Below are positions 35,556 to 44,066 of a stretch of 64,000 nt of DNA, piece by piece. Position numbers and translations under genes: made by a program. Origin of the DNA: Peribacillus sp. FSL E2-0218. GTDB taxonomy: Bacteria > Bacillota > Bacilli > Bacillales > DSM-1321. The notes beneath the pieces were generated by a model. The model saw nothing but the letters and a program-made list of their open reading frames with translations, was not told the origin of the DNA and did no database searches. The stretch lies in contig NZ_CP150304.1 of assembly GCF_037992945.1 (NCBI RefSeq), positions 5,098,501 through 5,162,500 on the forward strand, written 5' to 3'. Every line of letters begins with the position of its first letter. Position 1 is the stretch's first letter.

Positions 35556-36908
35556 TCAGCCCCTTGCTACTGCTGCACGAACAGCTTGTTCAAAAATTTC
35601 AGTAGCTTCGCGAAGCTGGGCTTCCGTTACGATTAATGGCGGCAGGAATCTCACTACGCTTCCATGTCTGCCTCCGACTTCCAGAATCAAACCTCTTTCG
35701 AAGCACTCCTGTTGTATCGCGCTTGCAAGCTCCGAATGGGCTGGGTAACTCCCATTTTGATTTTGCTCTTTTTGATGATCGACCATCTCAACGCCAACCA
35801 TTAGGCCGCGACCTCTAACATCGCCAATCTGCGGTATATCCTTTTGCAAATCTTTGAGGATATCCTGTAACAGTTCACCCATTTTTGCTGCATGTTCAAT
35901 AAGGTTGGTTTGTTTCATGTACTTTAAACTTGCAGTGCCTGCTGCCATTGCCAATTGGTTCCCGCGGAATGTGCCGATATGTGCACCTGGAGTCCAAACA
36001 TCCAAATCTTTATGATAAATCACGACAGATAATGGCAGGCTGCCACCGATTGCTTTCGATAGGACAAGAACATCCGGAATGATTCCTGCATGTTCAAAGG
36101 CGAACATTTTGCCTGTGCGACCTATGCCTGATTGAACTTCGTCAATGATCAGCGGGATGCCCTTCTCTTTTGTTATTCTTCTGATTTCCTTAAGCCAAGG
36201 GATCGGCGCAGGTATGGAGCCGCCCTCTCCTTGCACGGCCTCTAAAATCATTCCCGCAGGAGCCAATAATCCGGATTCGGGATCATTCAGCAGGTTTTCG
36301 ATATATTGGCTGCTGATTTTATGACTATCCTCGCCCCCAATGCCAAAAGGACAGCGATATTGATAAGGATATGGCAGGAATTGTACATCTGGCATCAATC
36401 CTTGAACCTTTTCCTTCGGTTTTGTATTTCCGCTAATTGACATCGTTGCGTGCGTTGCCCCGTGATATGCACCTTGGAATGATAAAATGCCGCTGTTGCC
36501 TGTAGCGGTTTTAACTAATTTAAGTGCAGCTTCTATGGCATCCCCGCCAGTGGGGCCGCAAAATTGGATTTTTGCATTTTTTCGGAACTCTTCTGGCAGC
36601 CATTCAAAAATTTCATCAACGAACTGCTCTTTTATCGGTGTAGTAAAGTCCAAAGTGTGCAAAGGACTTTTATTTTTAAGTACTTTTTCCATTTCTTCAA
36701 GGACAGCCGGGTGATTGTGTCCAAGCGCTAATGTTCCGGCTCCGGCAAGAAAATCTATATATGTTTTCCCATCCATGTCTGTAAGGTAAATACCTTCCGC
36801 TTTTTCGATGGCCATGGGTAATCTTCTAGGATATGAACGAGCGTTTGACTCCCTTGTATTTTGCTGTTCCAGCAATTGATCATTTTTAGTGGGTGTGATA
36901 GTTGCCAT
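35556..36908 (-). CDS. Diaminobutyrate-2-oxoglutarate aminotransferase (RhbA-like)
   Basis: Class III PLP aminotransferase of 450 aa that makes L-2,4-diaminobutyrate from aspartate semialdehyde and glutamate. Motifs: YIDFLAGAGTLALGHNHP, QFCGPTGGDAIEAALKL, SFQGAYHGATHATMSISG, LIIDEVQSGIGRTGKMFAFEHAGIIPDVLVLSKAIGGSLP with the Schiff-base Lys, and FRGNQLAMAAG. First gene of the siderophore operon; AGGAGG precedes the ATG. Two Fur boxes and a good sigma-A promoter lie directly upstream. Confidence 0.94.
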   Translation of the reverse strand: MATITPTKNDQLLEQQNTRESNARSYPRRLPMAIEKAEGIYLTDMDGKTYIDFLAGAGTLALGHNHPAVLEEMEKVLKNKSPLHTLDFTTPIKEQFVDEIFEWLPEEFRKNAKIQFCGPTGGDAIEAALKLVKTATGNSGILSFQGAYHGATHATMSISGNTKPKEKVQGLMPDVQFLPYPYQYRCPFGIGGEDSHKISSQYIENLLNDPESGLLAPAGMILEAVQGEGGSIPAPIPWLKEIRRITKEKGIPLIIDEVQSGIGRTGKMFAFEHAGIIPDVLVLSKAIGGSLPLSVVIYHKDLDVWTPGAHIGTFRGNQLAMAAGTASLKYMKQTNLIEHAAKMGELLQDILKDLQKDIPQIGDVRGRGLMVGVEMVDHQKEQNQNGSYPAHSELASAIQQECFERGLILEVGGRHGSVVRFLPPLIVTEAQLREATEIFEQAVRAAVARG

Positions 36909-36931
36909 AATGAGCCTCCTAGTATATTAAT

Positions 36932-36946
36932 TGATAATAATTATCA
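36932..36946. promoter_or_regulatory. Fur box 1 of the siderophore operon
   Basis: tgataataattatca is a perfect 15-bp palindrome matching the 7-1-7 Bacillus Fur consensus TGATAATNATTATCA. It lies between the promoter and the first gene. Confidence 0.9.
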
Positions 36947-36966
36947 TTTTCAATGACACAATCATC

Positions 36967-36995
36967 ATTTTACTGACAATGATTATTATTCTCAA
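36967..36995 (-). promoter_or_regulatory. Sigma-A promoter with overlapping Fur box 2
   Basis: On the minus strand TTGAGA and TAAAAT are separated by exactly 17 bp. The dyad at 36974-36994 (TGAGAATAATAATCATTGTCA on the minus strand) covers the spacer and -35 element and fits the Fur consensus with a few mismatches. Fur-iron bound here would directly block RNA polymerase. Confidence 0.8.
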
Positions 36996-37097
36996 TAAGC
37001 TAAATCTACCATTTTCCTTCTATAATATTCCAATAAAATTAAGAACAGGAGAATACTGGGACGATTTCTCCATGCGTTATTAAACATGAACAGGCTC

Positions 37098-37127
37098 TTA
37101 AGGTTTTATTAAGGTTGAGTTTATAAG
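37098..37127 (+). promoter_or_regulatory. Putative response-regulator operator 3 and promoter of the VTC-DUF4956-CotH operon
   Basis: TTAAGG-TTTTA-TTAAGG (37098-37114) is a perfect hexamer direct repeat with 11-bp period, the same hexamer and spacing as operators at 3420 and 8378. TATAAG (37122-37127), a possible -10 element, starts seven bases downstream. It precedes the VTC gene by 40 bp. The spacer sequence differs from the other sites, so the hexamers, not a copied block, are conserved. Confidence 0.55.
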
Positions 37128-37166
37128 CTGAACGCTGACAATCATCATGTAAAAGGAGGAACGGCA

Positions 37167-37850
37167 ATGAATGGTTTACAAGGAAGGCGGGAACTCAAAC
37201 ATGCAATCACCAAAGCGGATTGCCATTTATTAAGGAATGTCCTGCAAAACTTCATGAAGCTTGATCCCCACGGACTCGATGGGAAGTATTTAATTCGAAG
37301 TGTCTATTTCGATAACTTCGACAATAAAATCCTCCGGCAAAAAACGGAAGGGTTTTATCATAGGGATAAGTTCAGGGCCAGGCTTTATGATCATAATACC
37401 GATTTCATCAACCTGGAAAAAAAGAGTAAGCGGAATAACCTTACCTATAAACAAAAGTGCAGGCTTTCTGCCGCTGAATACGAACGGATCCGTTCAGGAG
37501 ATATAAATTGGATGTCCGAGGATTCAAGGGATATCCTCAAGGACTTATACGTGCAAATGACGCTCTTCCAAATCAAGCCGACAACCGTCGTTGACTATGA
37601 AAGGGAGGTATTCATTTATGAGTACGGAAATGTCCGGGTCACCTTTGACAGTCATGTGAAAACGAGTTATCGCGATACGGACTTCCTGAATCCCGAATTA
37701 ATCGTAGTCGATGCCCTCGATCCGGATGTCGTCATCCTGGAAATAAAGTATGACGAATTTCTTCCGGATATCATCAAACAATCGTTATCCATCATCGATA
37801 CTAGAAAAACGGCTTTTTCAAAATATCAACTAAGCAGAAGATACGGCTGA
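37167..37850 (+). CDS. VTC-domain polyphosphate polymerase-like protein
   Basis: A 227-aa soluble protein of the triphosphate tunnel metalloenzyme fold. The tunnel motifs of the VTC family appear in order: RRELKH (8), IRSVYFDN, DKFRARLYD, NLEKKSKRN, VDYEREVFIY, VRVTFD, VILEIKYDEFLP and SKYQLSR. Yeast Vtc4 makes polyphosphate with this domain; bacterial stand-alone VTC proteins are usually encoded with DUF4956 and CotH proteins, as here. AAAAGGAGG precedes the ATG. It is the first gene of the operon and ends 38 bp before the DUF4956 start. Confidence 0.9.
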   Translation: MNGLQGRRELKHAITKADCHLLRNVLQNFMKLDPHGLDGKYLIRSVYFDNFDNKILRQKTEGFYHRDKFRARLYDHNTDFINLEKKSKRNNLTYKQKCRLSAAEYERIRSGDINWMSEDSRDILKDLYVQMTLFQIKPTTVVDYEREVFIYEYGNVRVTFDSHVKTSYRDTDFLNPELIVVDALDPDVVILEIKYDEFLPDIIKQSLSIIDTRKTAFSKYQLSRRYG

Positions 37851-37888
37851 TGGCAGCAAACAAAAACATTCTATTGGAGGAATCACAA

Positions 37889-38584
37889 ATGGATACGACG
37901 ACAACGAGCACCACGTTTAATGATATTTTCAAATCAAGTTTTTTGGACAAGACCGAGAGCTTTTCGATCATTGACTCCCTGATTGGATTGCTGTTGGCAT
38001 TTGCCATCGGATTGTTCATTTACGTCATTTATAAGAAGACCTTTTCCGGTGTGATGTACTCGCACAATTTCAATATATCCCTCATCATCATGACAATGGC
38101 CACGGCCTTGATCATCATGGGCATATCAACGAATATCGTAATCTCCCTGGGGATGGTCGGCGCGCTCTCCATCGTACGATTCAGAACGCCCATCAAAGAT
38201 CCCATGGACCTGGTCTTCCTATTCTGGGCAGCGGCCTCTGGGATCTTATGCGGGGCGGGATTAATTCCGCTCGTTATTATCGGTGCCATTTTAATAGGGA
38301 TCGTCATGCTCGTATTTGCCAATCGAATCACCGTTGAAAATCCCTTTTTATTAATCGTTAAATATTCAGATGCATCCATTGAAAAAACGTTGGAAGAAAT
38401 GATATCCAGCAAGGTGAAAAAGCATTCCGTCAAATCGAAATCGATCATGGCCGATAATAACCTCGAAGTGACATATGAGATTCGATTAAAAGATAATAAT
38501 GCGGAATTCATCAATCAAGTAAAGGACATGACCAGCGTCCATTCTGCCATCATGTTGAGTTATGATGGCAACTTCACAGCTTAA
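37889..38584 (+). CDS. DUF4956 membrane protein
   Basis: A 231-aa protein with a short polar N-terminus, about four membrane helices (about 35-155) and a cytosolic C-terminal domain (160-231). The DUF4956 signature is VSLGMVGALSIVRFRTPIKDPMDLVFLFWAAASGI; the remaining tail resembles a ferredoxin-like fold. ATG 37889 has TTGGAGGAATC upstream; the longer frame starts inside the VTC gene. It sits between VTC and CotH, and may act as a membrane partner or channel for polyphosphate made by the VTC protein; that role is inference. Confidence 0.88.
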   Translation: MDTTTTSTTFNDIFKSSFLDKTESFSIIDSLIGLLLAFAIGLFIYVIYKKTFSGVMYSHNFNISLIIMTMATALIIMGISTNIVISLGMVGALSIVRFRTPIKDPMDLVFLFWAAASGILCGAGLIPLVIIGAILIGIVMLVFANRITVENPFLLIVKYSDASIEKTLEEMISSKVKKHSVKSKSIMADNNLEVTYEIRLKDNNAEFINQVKDMTSVHSAIMLSYDGNFTA

Positions 38585-38653
38585 GACAGATGGCGGACAC
38601 AAGGAACCATGCCCACCCCTCTATAGTGGACGGCAGGAGGAAGGAGCCAAGGC

Positions 38654-40363
38654 ATGTTAAAAACAAGATATGTTGCAGCGGCGATTGGATTATTGATCAT
38701 GATTTTTATAGCAGCGATGTACCTCGTTCCCCTTCTTCAAGTGGAAAAAGCAACGAAAGGGAATACCTATGCAAAATCGGTATTTGACCAAAGTAAGGTG
38801 ACGAAAGTTGATATTACACTAGCTGATGATGATTTGGATTCCATCCTGGATAACCCTTCTGAAAAAGAAATCGTTAACGCCGATGTGACGATAAATGGGG
38901 AGACGGTTAAAAATGTGGGGTTTCGCACCAAGGGAAATCTTTCCTTGAATTCCGTTGTTCAAATGGACGATTCCGAACGTTACAGCTGGAAGATAGACTT
39001 TGATTATTATCAGGACGATCAAGATTTACACGGGCTGAAAAAGTTGGCACTGAACAATAATTACAGTGATCCTACTTTTATGAGAGAATATCTTTCCTAT
39101 GAATTAATGGAAAAGATGGGCATAGCGACACCAGGGCACTCCTATATGTACGTGACCATCAACGGAAAGGAATGGGGCCTTTACTTAGGTGTGGAAGCTA
39201 TAGAGGAAACCTTTCTAAATACCAACTTCGCTGATGCTACAGGCGATCTCTATTATCCTGATGGTACTGGAAGCGATTTAAAATGGATCAGCGAAGACAT
39301 TGATGACTACACAGGATTGAATTTGAAAACAAACGATCATTCGGACCAATCCGCCATGATCCACATGCTCGATGCCATCAATAATGGAGGCAATATCGAG
39401 GAAGTATTGGATGTCGATGAAATGCTGCGCTACTTCGCAGCCAACACTGCCCTTGTCAACCTTGATCACTATCAAGGAGATAAAAAGCACAATTATTACC
39501 TATATGAAGAGAACGGAGTCTTTTCGATATTGCCGTGGGACTATAATATGTCATTTGGCGGTTATTCCGGAGGCGGCGGGAGGCAGGCAGGCGGCACCGC
39601 TCGAAAAAATGAAGATGAAGCGACTGCTAAGAACGATAATGCTGAGCAGGATGACATGAAGCTTCCCGAGGAAGCACCGAATATGAACGGTGGCGGGATG
39701 ATGGATATGAGCTCCCATTTCATGAATGAAAGTAACATCAACTTCAGCATCACCGAGCCCGTTTCAGGCACGGCCCTTGAAGATCGCCCTTTATTGAATG
39801 CCCTGCTTTCTAACGACGAATACCGTGAAAAATATGATGATTATCTAAACGACATTGCCACAGATTTTTTCTCTGAAGAAAAAATGACAGCAATGACCTC
39901 TGAAATCTCAACGTTGATCACACCATATGTGAAAAGAGATCCAACCAAGTTTTATACAATGAATGAGTTTTTAGAAGCAACATCCGGTGAGGAAACCCTT
40001 GTTGACTTCGCCGTTCAACGTGCTGGATCGATCTTGGCGCAGCTATCCGGAGACCTGATTGTCGAAGGTGAGACGGAAAGCGGCACGGACGGCAGAGCGC
40101 CTAATATGGGCGCTGACGCAAATGGAGGCCAGCAACCACCAAACATGGCCGGCGGCGGGGAAATGCCTGCCATGCAGCCCCCTGACATCGATCGCGGCGG
40201 GAATGGCTCACCCCCTGATATAACGGGGAAGATGGGCCAAAAGGAGCCAGGAAACAGCAGCTCCTCCAAAGATACGATCATTCTATCCCTGGTGCTCCTG
40301 ATTTTATTATTGGGCGCAATCGCTTTTGCCCACTTCTTTAAACGAAGGGGCAAAACCGGATGA
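38654..40363 (+). CDS. CotH-type kinase, membrane-anchored with Gly/Met/Pro-rich insert and tail
   Basis: A 569-aa protein with an N-terminal membrane segment (7-28), an extracytoplasmic CotH kinase domain (about 45-455) and a C-terminal membrane helix (538-558). Kinase features include VGFRTKGN, SWKIDFDYY, LALNNNYSDPTFMREYLSYELM, LGVEAIEE and DHYQGDKKHNYYLY...ILPWDYNMSFGG, the CotH ATP/metal site. B. subtilis CotH phosphorylates spore-coat proteins, but this one is membrane-bound on both ends and follows VTC and DUF4956. Two low-complexity segments (after MSFGGYSGGGGRQAGG, and at about 480-530 with PPNMAGGGEMPAMQPP) resemble those in the HlyD adaptor and sensor kinase. AAGGAGCC precedes the ATG; a terminator follows. 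Confidence 0.9.
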   Translation: MLKTRYVAAAIGLLIMIFIAAMYLVPLLQVEKATKGNTYAKSVFDQSKVTKVDITLADDDLDSILDNPSEKEIVNADVTINGETVKNVGFRTKGNLSLNSVVQMDDSERYSWKIDFDYYQDDQDLHGLKKLALNNNYSDPTFMREYLSYELMEKMGIATPGHSYMYVTINGKEWGLYLGVEAIEETFLNTNFADATGDLYYPDGTGSDLKWISEDIDDYTGLNLKTNDHSDQSAMIHMLDAINNGGNIEEVLDVDEMLRYFAANTALVNLDHYQGDKKHNYYLYEENGVFSILPWDYNMSFGGYSGGGGRQAGGTARKNEDEATAKNDNAEQDDMKLPEEAPNMNGGGMMDMSSHFMNESNINFSITEPVSGTALEDRPLLNALLSNDEYREKYDDYLNDIATDFFSEEKMTAMTSEISTLITPYVKRDPTKFYTMNEFLEATSGEETLVDFAVQRAGSILAQLSGDLIVEGETESGTDGRAPNMGADANGGQQPPNMAGGGEMPAMQPPDIDRGGNGSPPDITGKMGQKEPGNSSSSKDTIILSLVLLILLLGAIAFAHFFKRRGKTG

Positions 40364-40387
40364 GGACCACCCCCTCCAACATGAACA

Positions 40388-40424
40388 AGGCATCCCGAAA
40401 TATTCGGGATGCCTCATTTTTATT
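40388..40424 (+). terminator. Terminator of the VTC-DUF4956-CotH operon
   Basis: A perfect 11-bp stem ggcatcccgaa / ttcgggatgcc with a 3-nt loop lies 25 bp after the CotH stop, followed by tcatttttatt. Confidence 0.9.
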
Positions 40425-40589
40425 GAAAATAGAATCTACTAAACTTGATACCAAAGTCGTCAAGGAGACGCCCTCTTTTTTCTATGAATTTCTTGATCTA
40501 TTACCAAGGAAAAAAACACTGCACAAACAGCATAAATCCCAAGATGCACAGCAGCTGACCCTTCTGATTCTATTTTCGTTATCACGACA

Positions 40590-40735
40590 TGTGGAATGAA
40601 ACGGAGGGGGCGACACTCCTGCGGCAACTGCGGTCTAGGGGAGACACCGTTGGCGTAAAGCCCGAGGAGGCTCCACGACCGCCCGCGGAAAGCGAGTGCC
40701 CGGAGTGCCATGCAACGTTCGACGTCCGGTTCCTC
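40590..40735. repeat. GC-rich structured intergenic repeat (dyad element)
   Basis: This GC-rich block in AT-rich surroundings folds as a long imperfect hairpin: cactcc (40614) with ggagtg (40702), tgcgg with ccgcg, gcggtc (40630) with gaccgc (40677), and an inner ggag/ctcc pair. The wording ...gcccgcggaaagcgagtgcccggagtg is typical of a dispersed repeat seen between genes in Bacillaceae. Only one copy is in this window. It carries no ORF with a ribosome site. Confidence 0.6.
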
Positions 40736-41149
40736 CAAACGATGGGAAATCAGGATTTCATTTTCACCTTATCCCAAAGTAGAGTGGAAAGGGAGTACCT
40801 GCAGTGAAACGAAACCTACTTATTTCGAATCCTCCATAACTATGAATAATTAGGATTCTTTCTTCGCCTTAAGACAGAGTTCAGGAACGTTCTATGTCCT
40901 CCCTCTTAAACATCCGAAAATTATTTCTTTCCCCAGGTATTCCTCAACATTGAATTATTTTTTAGCTGCCAACTAATATAAAATACCCTTAATTGGTATA
41001 AAATAGTAAAATAGAAAGACAAATCAACCTCCAGAGCATTTTCTACTTGTTTACCATTTGAATATAGAGGGTAAAGATTTCCATTATTAGTTTATCCGAT
41101 CGTTCAGTAACAAGTTTGCCAAAACGCGTCGGTGTCAGGGGGGAAATGG
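40736..41149. other. Intergenic stretch before the amylase gene
   Basis: About 400 bp of AT-rich sequence. No ORF with an SD, no clear terminator and no confident operator was found; it should contain the amylase promoter. Confidence 0.5.
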
Positions 41150-42631
41150 ATGAAAAGAAATCATACAATGATGCAATTTTTCGAGTGGCATCTTGAAGCA
41201 GATGGTTCTCATTGGGACAGATTGAAATTAGCGGCCTCCAAATTGAAAGATACAGGTATTGACTGTGTTTGGCTCCCGCCTGTTACTAAAGGGCAGTCCA
41301 TTGGTGACAACGGTTATGGAATATACGACGGGTACGATCTAGGGGAATTTGACCAAAAAGGCACCATTCGTACCAAATACGGTACAAAAGAAGAATTGCA
41401 TCAAGCCATAACCACCTGTCATGACTACGGTCTGTGCGTATATATCGACTTAGTCATGAATCACAAAGCCGGAGCCGACGGAACCGAAAAATTTGAAGTC
41501 ATCGAGGTCAATCCAGACAACCGTATGGAAGACATCTCAGAGCCATTTGAAATTGAAGGCTGGACGACATTCGATTTCCCAGGCCGTAATAATCAATACT
41601 CTGATTTCAAGTGGAACCATACGCATTTCAATGGAACTGACTATGATGCTAAAAACGACAAAATGGGCGTCTATCGGATCACTGGGGAAAACAAACACTG
41701 GAACCAGCACGTCATTGATGAATTCGGCAATTACGATTATCTAATGTTCGCGAACATCGATTACAGCCAGCCCGAAGTTCGCCAGGAAATGATTACTTGG
41801 GGAAAGTGGATGGTTGATACATTGAAGTGTGATGGCTTCCGCTTGGACGCCGTGAAGCATATTGATTATGAATTCATTAATGATTTTTTACAGGAGCTCA
41901 TTCCTTATACGAAAGAACATTTTTTCATGGTCGGGGAGTTTTGGAAAGCCGATGTGAAATCCTGTCAAAACTACTTGGAGCAAACCAATCATGACCTCAA
42001 TTTGTTCGATGTTTCCCTGCATTATAAATTTCATGAGGCCTCAAATGCAGGAACCGACTTCGACCTCTCAACCATCTTTGATGATACCCTCGTAAAAACC
42101 AATCCGGAACAGGCCGTCACTTTTGTCGACAACCATGACTCCCAGCCTCATGAATCGCTGGAATCATGGGTAAAGGATTGGTTTAAACCGTCTGCATATG
42201 CTCTTATCCTGCTGAGGCAATGCGGTTACCCCTGTGTCTTTTACGGGGACTATTACGGCATTGGCGGTCCTTCGCCGGTACCCGGGAAAAAGGATATATT
42301 GGATCGCCTTTTATATGCCAGATATGAAAAAGCGTATGGGGAACAGAAGGACTATTTTGATGATCCAAATACGATAGGCTGGGTTCGATTAGGGGTTGAA
42401 GAGCTGGAAGGCTCGGGGTGTGCGATCGTTGTCTGTAACGCAGACCACAACAGTGAAAAAAGAATGTTCGTGGGTGAGCAACGTGCAGGCGAAATCTGGA
42501 CTGATGTAACCTATCACAGAGATGATCACATCACCATTGAAGAAGATGGCTACGCGACCTTTCCCGTACATGGAAAAAGCGTATCCGTATGGGCCCTGAA
42601 TGAAAAACCGCTTGAAGCAGAAGAAAACTAA
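41150..42631 (+). CDS. Cytoplasmic alpha-amylase (GH13)
   Basis: Hydrolyses alpha-1,4 glucans inside the cell: the 493-aa protein has no signal peptide. The catalytic (beta/alpha)8 barrel contains the four GH13 regions: DLVMNHKAG, GFRLDAVKHI with the nucleophile Asp, VGEFW with the acid Glu, and FVDNHDSQP with the transition-state Asp. The start MKRNHTMMQFFEWHLEADG is typical of the liquefying/cytoplasmic amylase subgroup (GH13_5, as in E. coli AmyA). ATG 41150 has AGGGGGG upstream; GTG 41132 is the only longer option. It is a single gene with a strong terminator; glycogen or imported maltodextrin are the likely substrates. Confidence 0.94.
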   Translation: MKRNHTMMQFFEWHLEADGSHWDRLKLAASKLKDTGIDCVWLPPVTKGQSIGDNGYGIYDGYDLGEFDQKGTIRTKYGTKEELHQAITTCHDYGLCVYIDLVMNHKAGADGTEKFEVIEVNPDNRMEDISEPFEIEGWTTFDFPGRNNQYSDFKWNHTHFNGTDYDAKNDKMGVYRITGENKHWNQHVIDEFGNYDYLMFANIDYSQPEVRQEMITWGKWMVDTLKCDGFRLDAVKHIDYEFINDFLQELIPYTKEHFFMVGEFWKADVKSCQNYLEQTNHDLNLFDVSLHYKFHEASNAGTDFDLSTIFDDTLVKTNPEQAVTFVDNHDSQPHESLESWVKDWFKPSAYALILLRQCGYPCVFYGDYYGIGGPSPVPGKKDILDRLLYARYEKAYGEQKDYFDDPNTIGWVRLGVEELEGSGCAIVVCNADHNSEKRMFVGEQRAGEIWTDVTYHRDDHITIEEDGYATFPVHGKSVSVWALNEKPLEAEEN

Positions 42632-42638
42632 TATTCCA

Positions 42639-42690
42639 AAAGCGAAGAACAGCATGCCGTTTCCCGCATGCTGTTCTTCGCTTTGAAAAT
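42639..42690 (+). terminator. Terminator of the alpha-amylase gene
   Basis: A perfect 19-bp stem (42639-42657 with 42666-42684, loop of 8) just after the stop. The following tract is tgaaaattc, so T-richness is modest but the stem is very stable. Confidence 0.75.
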
Positions 42691-42757
42691 TCAAAAAAAT
42701 TCTCATGGCCAGACAACCATTCATGGTAAGATAAGGTAAAAAGGAGCTGATGGACAA

Positions 42758-43993
42758 ATGAAGAATGAAATCATTAATAGATTTACTTCTTATGTGAAAG
42801 TGGATACACAATCAAATGAGGAAAATCCCTCCTGCCCCTCCACACCTGGTCAGCTGACCTTGGCAAATGCTTTAGTGAAGGAGTTGCAATCCATAGGCAT
42901 GGAAGAAGTGACGATTGATGATAATGGCTATGTAATGGCGACGCTTCCAGCCAACACGGATAAGGATGTCCCGACGATCGGGTTTTTGGCCCATATCGAT
43001 ACAGCAACGGATTTCACAGGGAAAAACGTAAAACCGCAGCTCGTTGAAAACTATGATGGACGCGATCTTACTTTACATGAAAAATTGGACATCGTCCTCT
43101 CACCGAATGAATTCCCTTCACTTAAGGATTATGAAGGGCATACTTTAATTACGACGGATGGGACAACCCTGTTGGGCGCAGATAATAAGGCCGGCATTGC
43201 CGAAATCATGACGGCCATGGATCATTTGATACAGCACCCGGAAATCAAGCATGGAAAAATCCGTGTCGCCTTTACACCGGATGAGGAAATCGGCAGAGGC
43301 CCGCATAAGTTTGATGTCGATGCTTTTGCTGCCCAATTTGCCTATACAGTTGACGGCGGCCCCCTTGGCGAACTTGAATATGAAAGCTTCAATGCGGCAT
43401 CGGCCAAAATCAAAATCAGTGGGACCAACATTCACCCCGGTACCGCTAAAGGAAAGATGGTCAATTCTGCTAAAATCGCCATGGAATTTCACAATATGCT
43501 CCCAGCGGCAGAAGCACCGGAACATACGGAGGGCTACGAAGGTTTTTACCACCTGCTATCCTTTCAAGGCGATGTCGAAGAGACTAGGCTTTCCTACATC
43601 ATCAGGGATTTCGATCGCCAAAAATTCAATGAGCGCAAGGAATATATGACGCACATCACCAAGGAACTAAAAGAAAAGTATGGACAAAAACGTATCCAGC
43701 TTGAATTGCAGGACCAATATTTCAATATGAGGGAAAAAATTGAGCCAGTCAAAGAAATCGTGGACATCGCCCATGAAGCCATGGAAAAACTCGGTATACA
43801 ACCAAAAATCTCGCCAATCCGCGGTGGAACGGATGGATCTCAATTATCGTATATGGGCCTGCCGACACCCAATATATTCACCGGCGGTGAGAACTTTCAT
43901 GGCAAATATGAATTTATTTCCGTCGATAATATGATGCTGGCCACAAAGGTGATCGTTGAAATTGCCTCCCTCTTTGAAAGAAAAGCGAAGTAG
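42758..43993 (+). CDS. pepT: Peptidase T (tripeptide aminopeptidase)
   Basis: Zinc-dependent M20 aminopeptidase of 411 aa that removes the N-terminal residue from tripeptides in the cytosol. Metal and catalytic motifs are visible: FLAHIDTATDF (about 76-86, His ligand and catalytic Asp), LLGADNKAGIAEIM (Asp ligand), TPDEEIGRGPHKFD (catalytic Glu and ligand Glu), YTVDGGPLGELEYE (Asp ligand) and NIFTGGENFHGKYEF (His ligand). AAAGGAGCTG precedes the ATG. It is monocistronic and convergent with the catalase gene. Confidence 0.97.
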   Translation: MKNEIINRFTSYVKVDTQSNEENPSCPSTPGQLTLANALVKELQSIGMEEVTIDDNGYVMATLPANTDKDVPTIGFLAHIDTATDFTGKNVKPQLVENYDGRDLTLHEKLDIVLSPNEFPSLKDYEGHTLITTDGTTLLGADNKAGIAEIMTAMDHLIQHPEIKHGKIRVAFTPDEEIGRGPHKFDVDAFAAQFAYTVDGGPLGELEYESFNAASAKIKISGTNIHPGTAKGKMVNSAKIAMEFHNMLPAAEAPEHTEGYEGFYHLLSFQGDVEETRLSYIIRDFDRQKFNERKEYMTHITKELKEKYGQKRIQLELQDQYFNMREKIEPVKEIVDIAHEAMEKLGIQPKISPIRGGTDGSQLSYMGLPTPNIFTGGENFHGKYEFISVDNMMLATKVIVEIASLFERKAK

Positions 43994-44031
43994 CTTTATA
44001 GAAATCTCACGAATGACCTTTTTCATAAAGG

Positions 44032-44063
44032 AAAACCCCAAACCTAAGCGGTCTGGGGTTTTT
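44032..44063. terminator. Bidirectional terminator between pepT and catalase genes
   Basis: The stem aaaacccca / tggggtttt is flanked by A on the left and T on the right; it ends just before the catalase stop. Confidence 0.8.
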
Positions 44064-44066
44064 CCA

